The position numbers and the translations under genes were made by a program. From assembly GCA_021160245.1 (NCBI GenBank), contig JAGHCW010000230.1, forward strand, positions 1 through 12,575: a stretch of 12,575 nucleotides of DNA. The letters run 5' to 3'. How positions within the stretch are numbered: position 1 is the stretch's first letter; each line of letters starts with the position of its first letter. Below, in pieces: positions 6,913 to 12,575 of the stretch. Below the pieces are notes generated by a model. It had not been told where the DNA came from. It searched no databases and saw only the letters and a list, made by a program, of their open reading frames with translations. The DNA is from a bacterium (lineage in GTDB: Bacteria > B130-G9).

Positions 6913-7656
6913 TCAGTCATCGGCATGCACTGGCTGAAACTCTGGACCTGACATCGGCTCCCAATCATCTGGCCACGGCGCAGAGGCCTTGCACAGAATG
7001 CGATACTGAAGCGGAGCAGGAGGCTCATTGAACTTCTCCACGACCACTTTGAGAGCATCCCGGTGCCTGTCTAGTAATTCGTTCAGATCATCGCGTAGGT
7101 ACCTAGGGACATATCCAATGCCGCAGAGGTCTTCTGTCCGGAGGAGAAGGGCATCGGGATCCCTATCATTCTGGGGATCTCTGCAAACCCAAAGCCTCTC
7201 TCCCGTCTTAACCTCTTTGTGCCGCCCGCATTTCCCAGCCCTAACATGGCTGAGTCCTCTCAGGAAGAAATGCACACTATAGCGATTATCCTCTGCCTTC
7301 TCAGGCTTGGGGAAAACCTCCAGTTGATCCGTGGCTCGTCTTCCGGCTGAACGAGCGAGAACTGCAATTGGATCGTCCTTTATGTCCTCGGAGAGATTCA
7401 ATTGTCTCAAGAAGTCGGGCCATTCCGGACGCTCGCCATTCAAAATCCTATTTTGGAACAGCGGAAATAGAGCGGGTGATTCAAAAACCTCATTGATGTT
7501 CGGAAAGGCCAAGAGGGGCGAGAACCCCTTTTCCTGTGCCCTTCTGGCGCCTTTGACATATCGGAACCAGTAACTGCCTCTGGCGCGACCGAGTGAACCG
7601 ATCACGAACCATTCGCGGCTCTTAGGGTCTTGCCAGCCAAGGAATAAGGTCGTCAT
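6913..7656 (-). CDS. HipA N-subdomain-like + HIRAN domain protein
   Basis: This 247-aa protein has two recognisable parts. Residues 1-118 resemble the N-terminal subdomain of HipA-type proteins: FLGWQDPKSREWFVIGSL at the start, FSPLLAFPNINEVFES, LFPLFQNRIL, then DPIAVLARSAGRRATDQLEVFP. Residues 126-210 match a HIRAN domain: YSVHFFLRG, then GERLWVCRDPQNDRDPDALLL and GIGYVPRYLRDDL. HIRAN domains in eukaryotic HLTF/Rad5 bind 3' single-stranded DNA ends; bacterial ones are often linked to defence or repair genes. The start codon overlaps the stop of the kinase gene as ATGA, so the two proteins are translationally coupled. The arrangement recalls HipBST systems, where HipS (an N-subdomain-only protein) neutralises the separate kinase HipT. 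Here the HipS-like part would carry a DNA-sensing HIRAN tail. HIRAN is a confident call; the HipS analogy is inference. Confidence 0.85.
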   Translation of the reverse strand: MTTLFLGWQDPKSREWFVIGSLGRARGSYWFRYVKGARRAQEKGFSPLLAFPNINEVFESPALFPLFQNRILNGERPEWPDFLRQLNLSEDIKDDPIAVLARSAGRRATDQLEVFPKPEKAEDNRYSVHFFLRGLSHVRAGKCGRHKEVKTGERLWVCRDPQNDRDPDALLLRTEDLCGIGYVPRYLRDDLNELLDRHRDALKVVVEKFNEPPAPLQYRILCKASAPWPDDWEPMSGPEFQPVHADD

Positions 7657-8573
7657 TTTGATATGTCACTTTCTATTTGTCCCAAAATCCGCATGGAGCA
7701 ATGGACGAATTGAAGAGCGAAATCCACTGACGCCTGAGATACCCAACCATCCGGAAACATGTCGAATATAGCACTGACCTCTTGCATATCAAGTGCAAGA
7801 ACTCTTCGAAGCCAGAATTTGAAGGCGTCCGCATCGACTCTTGACGCCCTATGAACAAGCTCTATCGGAGATAGGCCCCTCCGATCGCCCTCGCACCAGT
7901 AGAATGGGCTCCGGCCTTTGAGCACGTAACTTGAGATAGCATTGGGTCTGTTGAGCTTATCAAGACGTTTCTCGTCCTGAAGTTCTCTGCCAAGCGATGA
8001 TGCGTGATCGTAGCTGGGAGGCAAGCGCAGGTTGCCGCTTGGCTGGTTCCTGCCGATAACTCCCCAGTTCTCGTGGTGTCTGTCCGTGTTGCCTACTAGA
8101 GCATCGAGTACGAGATAGCCGCAGAATACAAAGTCCCCATTGGCGCTATCTGGCAGGTGCCGCGCGCATTCAGGGGACAGCACTGATAGATACCTCAGGA
8201 CCTGGATCACTACTTGATAGGTGTGTTGGCTCTGACCGAAAGTCCTGCCGGCATCGTAATCCCTGATAATGGCGGGCAGGAGCTCATTTCCATGGGCGTA
8301 GAACTCGCAAGTTCTGTCGAGAAACTCGGGCGAGAGGACTGCGCGTCGCCCGCCGCATTCAGCAAGATTGTATTCAGCGTGAGGGACTCCCAACAGCTCT
8401 GCGATTTCTGCAACTGCTTTCTCGGCCCATGTCTCCCCTGTATTCGGTCTAGGGAACTTGAGCAAACAGCGGCCTAGTGGCTCTACATCAATCCAGAACT
8501 TCTCCTTGCCACCCATCGCTTCCTCCCAGAGATCCTGCGAGGTGTCAATGGGATAGACTTCGTATTTCACCAT
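7653..8573 (-). CDS. HipA/HipT-like serine/threonine protein kinase
   Basis: This 306-aa protein has the HipA C-terminal kinase core without the usual HipA N-terminal subdomains. Lys39 in CLLKFPRPNTGE is the likely ATP-binding lysine. The EKAVAEIAELLGVP helix (51-64) matches the helix-C region. The catalytic loop GNTDRHHENW (161-170) supplies Asp164 and Asn169, and Asp189 in PSYDHASSLG is the metal-binding (DFG-equivalent) residue. All key residues appear present, so the kinase should be active. HipA and HipT kinases phosphorylate aminoacyl-tRNA synthetases and arrest growth; the target here is unknown. The ATG at 8573 has GAGG 8 nt upstream. The gene lies 57 bp after the DUF7680-like gene and overlaps the HIRAN gene by 4 bp. 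No HipB-like DNA-binding antitoxin is encoded in the window. The kinase family is secure; use as a defence effector is inferred. Confidence 0.88.
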   Translation of the reverse strand: MVKYEVYPIDTSQDLWEEAMGGKEKFWIDVEPLGRCLLKFPRPNTGETWAEKAVAEIAELLGVPHAEYNLAECGGRRAVLSPEFLDRTCEFYAHGNELLPAIIRDYDAGRTFGQSQHTYQVVIQVLRYLSVLSPECARHLPDSANGDFVFCGYLVLDALVGNTDRHHENWGVIGRNQPSGNLRLPPSYDHASSLGRELQDEKRLDKLNRPNAISSYVLKGRSPFYWCEGDRRGLSPIELVHRASRVDADAFKFWLRRVLALDMQEVSAIFDMFPDGWVSQASVDFALQFVHCSMRILGQIESDISK

Positions 8574-8630
8574 TTGAGAGGCCTCAGATTCAGGAGAAAG
8601 GGCGAGTTGCGGTGCCTGTGAAGGCGATGC

Positions 8631-9065
8631 CTACTCACTAGCCTGAAGTATCCTTAGCGCCTTCTGCGAGCGCCTTTTGCTCTCATCAGCGGTGCAGCGA
8701 CTAAACCAATAGTATGCCTCTTCAACACCCATGTTGCGGACCGCGTTAGAGATGTGCTCAATGCGCGTGGTCTTGCGGAGTGGCTTCACTGCCAAGAATA
8801 GCAATCCAAGGCGCACTCCCGCTTCCTCGTCGAGGGCAAAAGGCGTCTTTCGGCTTCGCTTCAGGCTTGATGGTTTGTATCCGCTATCTCTCAATGTGGA
8901 TACCAGAGGCTCGAGAGTTAGACTAAGTGGGGTGCCCCAGACTCGCACGAGCCTCTTCAGCTTCTTTCTCTTGCGGTCTGGTTCCTTTTGGCGCTGAAAG
9001 AGCTCAATTCCATATTCACTCTCGTTGACGGGAAAGACTCTCAGCTCAAACGGTGATTGACTCAT
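8631..9065 (-). CDS. Small DUF7680-like protein coupled to the DUF499 ATPase
   Basis: This 144-aa protein starts at an ATG overlapping the stop of the ATPase gene (ATGA), so the two are translated together. It begins FELRVFPVNESEYGIELFQ, has a very basic stretch (DRKRKKLKRLVR, about 30-41), and then a conserved-looking core: SGYKPSSLKRSRKTPFALDE, VRLGLLFLAVKPLRK, and NMGVEEAYYWFSRC at 111-124. From memory this resembles small proteins annotated DUF7680 that sit beside DUF499 ATPases in defence loci; I could not confirm this by search. It has no catalytic motif and no membrane segment. It is probably a partner or adaptor of the ATPase. It occupies the place where some related loci encode a DUF3780 protein, which I do not see here. 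Confidence 0.75.
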   Translation of the reverse strand: MSQSPFELRVFPVNESEYGIELFQRQKEPDRKRKKLKRLVRVWGTPLSLTLEPLVSTLRDSGYKPSSLKRSRKTPFALDEEAGVRLGLLFLAVKPLRKTTRIEHISNAVRNMGVEEAYYWFSRCTADESKRRSQKALRILQASE

Positions 9066-12000
9066 TTGCCAGATCCCTTTTCGACGTCTTCTGGTTCCGC
9101 CTCAACCTTGATCTTGCCCAGCTGTAAGTTCTCAAAGACCGTTGTTATGGTCTCGAACTGGTCGCCCGCAACCTCAAGACCTTCGTCAAACACGGCCGCT
9201 ACAGATGTCTTGACCTCAACGTTGGACGCCTCCCTACCAAACGCATCAGCAATGTCCTTGAAGCGGCGGTACCGGTCCCAGGACAGACTGCTCTTGACTT
9301 CAAAGGCCTCTTTCTGGTCGCCGACGATAAACTCCGCTGTCATCCTGTGGTTCATCCAGTATTTACCTCTCCCCATCTGAGGGATTGCGAGGCCTAAACG
9401 CCTTGTATCATCGAGTGCTTGCCTCCCGAAACTGTCGATCTTGACGGTAAGACACCGGAGCCTGATGACCTTGTTGTCGTGGCATCGGTCGATAATTGCC
9501 CTGAACGCTTGCCTTGGTGGTCCCTCACCGCTGATTTCCCGAGTGTCCTCGATACCTTCATCGCCACAAGTGCAGGGATCGCTGCCGCAGAGCGGGCAGA
9601 CCTCGGGTCCCACTTTCTCTCCGTCGATATGGATATCCCGCCGCTGCGCCTCGTCAAGCGTCAGAAGAACCGCATCGTCGCTGAGTTCTGGGCTGAGTGG
9701 GCGAGAGCGCCTTCCATACCCGATCTCCTTCTTTGCGTCGTAGTATATCCAGGTGCCGTTGCGGACGCCCTCTCGTATCGTCTTCTTCAGCTGGTTTGGA
9801 TCGAGCACCATCTTGAGGCGTATCTTCGTAGCAAAAGACTTCCGTATGTCTTCTGTGGTCATGGTCTGTGCCTCAGCATCCCAAGCCCGTGCCTTGACGA
9901 AGGCCGGATTCAAGGGCTTGTCGTCAGCAGTAAGGACTTTCCCCTCGTTGACAAGCATCTGAAGGACGACCGGCGTCTGGTCCCTTGGGGCCTTGCCCTG
10001 GTCCTGAGGTGGCAGCTTAACTCTGTTGAGGCGCCCGGCGCGTTGAGATGCGTCTCCGCTTGGGAAATAAAGAAAACTGTAGGCTCGTGTGATAGCTATC
10101 AGAAGGTCGAGATGGGCTTCCGCCTCTTTCTTACGCAAGCGTTTCTTGAGCTCATCGCTGAACTCGGCTAGGCGGTCGGTATCAGTCAGAATGCGCTCGA
10201 TCGCGAGAAGTCGCTGTGAACGTTGGGTCATGCGCTCCACATGGCCTTCGTCCGCAACCAGGAATAGAACGTTATTCTTATATGTCCTGTTCTTGTGGAG
10301 AGAGCCGGCACTCTCGAAGAACTGCACAACCAAGTCCGGTGGGACCTCCTTCGTCGCCTCGGTCGTTGCGGCGGCGTAGTGTATAATCGCGAGCTTCGGT
10401 GACTTGGCGTTGTCATCAATATACGAGGCGTCATCAGGGAAATACACTGGCTCCAGAGCGCCCTTTCTCCACACTTTTCGAATCCTCTGGTCAAGCTCAT
10501 CCTTCGCCCTTATCAATCCGACGATGCTCATCTCATCAGCTATCAACTTATTGATTGAAGGTTCAGTCTTGAAACGATAACGCCTGCCGTCATATTCCAA
10601 GAACCAGCAAGTATCGACCAACTGATTCACCGCCTTCATGATGAGGCCGGGATCATCTCCGGGTTGAATGACACCCGCCCAGAGGTCTTCGGGAGCAACA
10701 CCCGAGGCGGCCCCCATGTTCAAGCTGTGAAGAAGCACTGTTGCCGCTATCCGGTATGCGTATCTTGGTTTCCCCGACTCGACAAACTTGGTGTCAATCT
10801 CATCAGCATGACAGCGGGCGCCTTTTTTCGGATTTGCGATATCGGCCTCAATGACCGATCTGTAACCTGGTCGCTCGAGGCGGCTTGTTAGATCGTTCAC
10901 TATGGAGGTAACGGAGAGGTCAACGTGAAATGGATGGATCATGAAGACATTACGGTCGCGAGTGTCCTGCCTCCATAGCTGCCTGACCACCATCGCCAGC
11001 AACCTCAGAGCTCCGCGAGTCTTTTGAAAGTTCTGGATTGTCGCTGTCTTACGACTTAGAGTATTCAAGAGCTCCGGGTGAAATGGGTATGAGTTGATCA
11101 TCTCCTCAACGTATTCGGACCTGGCAACACGTTCGGGGAGGTCCTCACTTCGCTGGATCAAATGTTTAGCGAAGGCTGCATACGTGGTTGCGACTTTTCG
11201 ACCAGCATTATGATCGATACGTTTGAATAACCTGTGAGAGACTATGGCAGCAATCTCGACTTCGCTGGTCGGGGTCAGCACATGCTCCTGGCGTGAAGTT
11301 ATCCTCCGAGCTTCTGCAATTGCCTGAGTGAATGAATCTGTCTCTTTGGAAAACGCGTCTGCGCTAGTTGCCGGGCTAAGAACGACAACCACTCGCTCTC
11401 GACTGGAAGCAAACTCAAGCAAGGACATAAGGAAGCCAACTGTCTGCTCAGCAAGAGATGTTTCGCCGACTTGACCTTTGGCGCCCCGGAGATACCTGGC
11501 GAACTCGTCCAGCATAATGAGGGCTGGCTTCTTGCCGACTATCTTGTCCCAGATTTGGGAGCCCGGCGCGATGCGTTTCTCGTCGGAGGCTCTTAAGACC
11601 TCATACGCATCTTTGCCGCCCAGTTGATAGGCAACCTCACCCCAGAGCGTGTGTGTGGTCAGGCCCTCGTGCTCAAATCCGTTTTCTGGGTCCATATCTG
11701 AGCCTACAACCGCCGCGACCTGCTCTATGCGCTCAGAAGGAATCAAGCATGGGTCAATGAATTTCCTAGTGAGCTCAGCATTAACGTGGTTCTTGGTTAG
11801 GTGATAAAGACCAATCAAATTGTGCGTCTTACCACCACCAAAGGACGTCTCCAGGCGTATGATGGGGCTTGCATTAGGTCTCGCGCCGCTTAGCCTCCCG
11901 ATAGCCTCCTGAAGCAGCTCTTTCAAGCCTGATGTGGGATATGTATTCTCGAAATACTGGGTGGCGTCGCCGTAAACATCCTCGGCCTTGCCAGAGACAA

Positions 12001-12091
12001 CGTCGGCTAGCCTGGCCGCGAAGATCTCGTCCTTGAGCTCTCCCCGTAGTACCTCATCACGGGGTTCGCAACAGTCAAATACTGTGTGCAT
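9062..12091 (-). CDS. DUF499-family AAA-like ATPase of the defence core (COG1483 type)
   Basis: This is a 1009-aa P-loop ATPase when begun at the ATG at 12091. The open frame extends to 12196, but the conserved family start appears to be HTVFDCCEPRDEVLRGELKD, and AGAGGG lies 8 nt before this ATG, so the extra 35 residues are probably not translated. Numbering from 12091, Walker A is SFGGGKTH with Lys88, and Walker B is ALIMLDEFARY with Asp195 and Glu196. A VVVVLSPATS strand follows near 235-244, in the usual place of sensor 1. Near the C-terminus a zinc-knuckle-like cluster occurs, CPLCG then CTC (Cys832, 835, 840, 842). The tail is acidic (EAEPEDVEKGSGK). The protein probably uses ATP to move on DNA or to switch complex state together with the DUF1156 methylase and the PLD helicase. 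It overlaps the DUF7680-like gene by 4 bp. It is the first gene of the visible operon. Confidence 0.93.
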   Translation of the reverse strand: MHTVFDCCEPRDEVLRGELKDEIFAARLADVVSGKAEDVYGDATQYFENTYPTSGLKELLQEAIGRLSGARPNASPIIRLETSFGGGKTHNLIGLYHLTKNHVNAELTRKFIDPCLIPSERIEQVAAVVGSDMDPENGFEHEGLTTHTLWGEVAYQLGGKDAYEVLRASDEKRIAPGSQIWDKIVGKKPALIMLDEFARYLRGAKGQVGETSLAEQTVGFLMSLLEFASSRERVVVVLSPATSADAFSKETDSFTQAIAEARRITSRQEHVLTPTSEVEIAAIVSHRLFKRIDHNAGRKVATTYAAFAKHLIQRSEDLPERVARSEYVEEMINSYPFHPELLNTLSRKTATIQNFQKTRGALRLLAMVVRQLWRQDTRDRNVFMIHPFHVDLSVTSIVNDLTSRLERPGYRSVIEADIANPKKGARCHADEIDTKFVESGKPRYAYRIAATVLLHSLNMGAASGVAPEDLWAGVIQPGDDPGLIMKAVNQLVDTCWFLEYDGRRYRFKTEPSINKLIADEMSIVGLIRAKDELDQRIRKVWRKGALEPVYFPDDASYIDDNAKSPKLAIIHYAAATTEATKEVPPDLVVQFFESAGSLHKNRTYKNNVLFLVADEGHVERMTQRSQRLLAIERILTDTDRLAEFSDELKKRLRKKEAEAHLDLLIAITRAYSFLYFPSGDASQRAGRLNRVKLPPQDQGKAPRDQTPVVLQMLVNEGKVLTADDKPLNPAFVKARAWDAEAQTMTTEDIRKSFATKIRLKMVLDPNQLKKTIREGVRNGTWIYYDAKKEIGYGRRSRPLSPELSDDAVLLTLDEAQRRDIHIDGEKVGPEVCPLCGSDPCTCGDEGIEDTREISGEGPPRQAFRAIIDRCHDNKVIRLRCLTVKIDSFGRQALDDTRRLGLAIPQMGRGKYWMNHRMTAEFIVGDQKEAFEVKSSLSWDRYRRFKDIADAFGREASNVEVKTSVAAVFDEGLEVAGDQFETITTVFENLQLGKIKVEAEPEDVEKGSGK

Positions 12092-12575
12092 GGAAATGGC
12101 CCTCTCGTCTCCTTCAATCCTGCTGCATTGCACTGAGAAAAATGTCCAACAGTGGACGAGTTCAGTATAGGAGTAATGAGATTCAGGTAAGAGCATCGTA
12201 TTGATGCACTAGAGATTCTTCAAGCATTTCCTGCTGGTTTGAGTCCGGCCATGTGATTAAGCTGGTGGTTACTATTTCCTTGAAAAGAGGAAATCCTATC
12301 CTATTGGGGAAAGCTGCCGGTTGAAATCTGAAGGACTGGCCAGAAGTTGCGAGTAGACCCTCTGAGCGATGCACGCCATCCATGGAATGAATGACCAGGT
12401 CCGACTCGAACAGGCATATTGCCCACACGCGACGCATACGCATGTTCGTCTTCTTGTGAAATTGACACTACCCCGATGACGGCAAGCCCGCAGAACACCG
12501 TCAGAAGATGCTATGGGCTATTGCGGGTGATGGGCGAGGTTCGTTCGGACAATGAAAAGCCATGATTGTGTCATA
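12092..12575. other. Upstream region of the operon, no supported gene
   Basis: These 484 bp contain no gene I can support. A minus-strand frame at 12183-12443 (86 aa, beginning MRMRRVWAICLF) is open but has only a weak ribosome binding site and no recognisable family. An alternative frame at 12301-12498 overlaps it. Short frames running off the right edge on either strand are too brief to judge; for instance a plus-strand ATG at 12552 lacks a ribosome binding site at the right distance. The half next to the ATPase gene should carry the operon promoter. Confidence 0.5.
12144..12210 (-). promoter_or_regulatory. Weak candidate promoter and two short palindromes before the ATPase gene
   Basis: On the minus strand a -10-like TATACT lies at 12169-12164. 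No good -35 box is found at 16-18 bp spacing; the nearest candidates (CTTACC, TCTTAC) are poor. A perfect palindrome GTCCA-N4-TGGAC covers 12144-12157, where transcription would begin. A second, GCATC-N5-GATGC at 12193-12207, gains two further flanking pairs across one mismatch. These could bind a repressor or be chance. The resulting leader would be about 65 nt before the ATG at 12091. Confidence 0.25.

Noticed and set aside
9419-10171. 250-aa plus-strand open frame
   Set aside because: It lies entirely opposite the well-supported DUF499 gene and has no recognisable motif, so it is a shadow of that gene's codon pattern.
12183-12443. 86-aa open frame upstream of the ATPase gene on the minus strand
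   Set aside because: It has only a weak ribosome binding site and no recognisable family, and a competing frame overlaps it. It was kept as part of the uncharacterised upstream region rather than called a gene.
12552-12575. Plus-strand ATG running off the right edge
   Set aside because: Only eight codons are visible and no ribosome binding site lies at a usable distance.

Overview
This window reads as one long defence-type operon, entirely on the minus strand and transcribed from about 12.1 kb leftward to base 1, where it runs off the edge. No housekeeping gene, tRNA, rRNA, CRISPR array or recognisable transposase is visible. Most gene gaps are short (55-104 bp), and three pairs overlap by 4 bp as ATGA (9062-9065, 7653-7656, 5341-5344). 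Most starts have purine-rich Shine-Dalgarno sequences, so the host is a bacterium or possibly an archaeon. The taxon cannot be fixed. Arrays of a 7-bp motif inside the methylase gene resemble interspersed repeats I remember from environmental bacterial genomes, which is only a weak hint.

The core is the three-part DUF499 / DUF1156 / PLD-helicase set, known from comparative genomics as a predicted DNA-modification-based anti-phage system. It comprises a DUF499 P-loop ATPase (start set at 12091), a DUF1156 DNA adenine methylase (4839-1852) and a PLD-nuclease/SNF2-helicase fusion (1144 to beyond base 1). A small DUF7680-like protein follows the ATPase. An unrecognised 185-aa protein with a charged helical tail lies between the methylase and the helicase.

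Between the DUF7680-like gene and the methylase sits a roughly 3.7-kb block of accessory genes: a HipA-type protein kinase; a protein joining a HipA N-subdomain-like region to a HIRAN domain; a 500-aa probable papain-fold (C39-like) cysteine peptidase with a visible Cys-His-Asp set; a 61-aa charged helical protein; and a 52-aa, very basic protein. The 52-aa gene is preceded by a strong hairpin that touches its ribosome binding site.

A working model, by inference only, is as follows. The methylase marks self DNA. The ATPase and the helicase-nuclease find or cut unmarked DNA. The split kinase/HIRAN pair and the peptidase would form a signalling or abortive-infection arm controlled by DNA sensing. 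The 484 bp upstream of the ATPase contain a weak candidate promoter and two short palindromes but no gene I can support.
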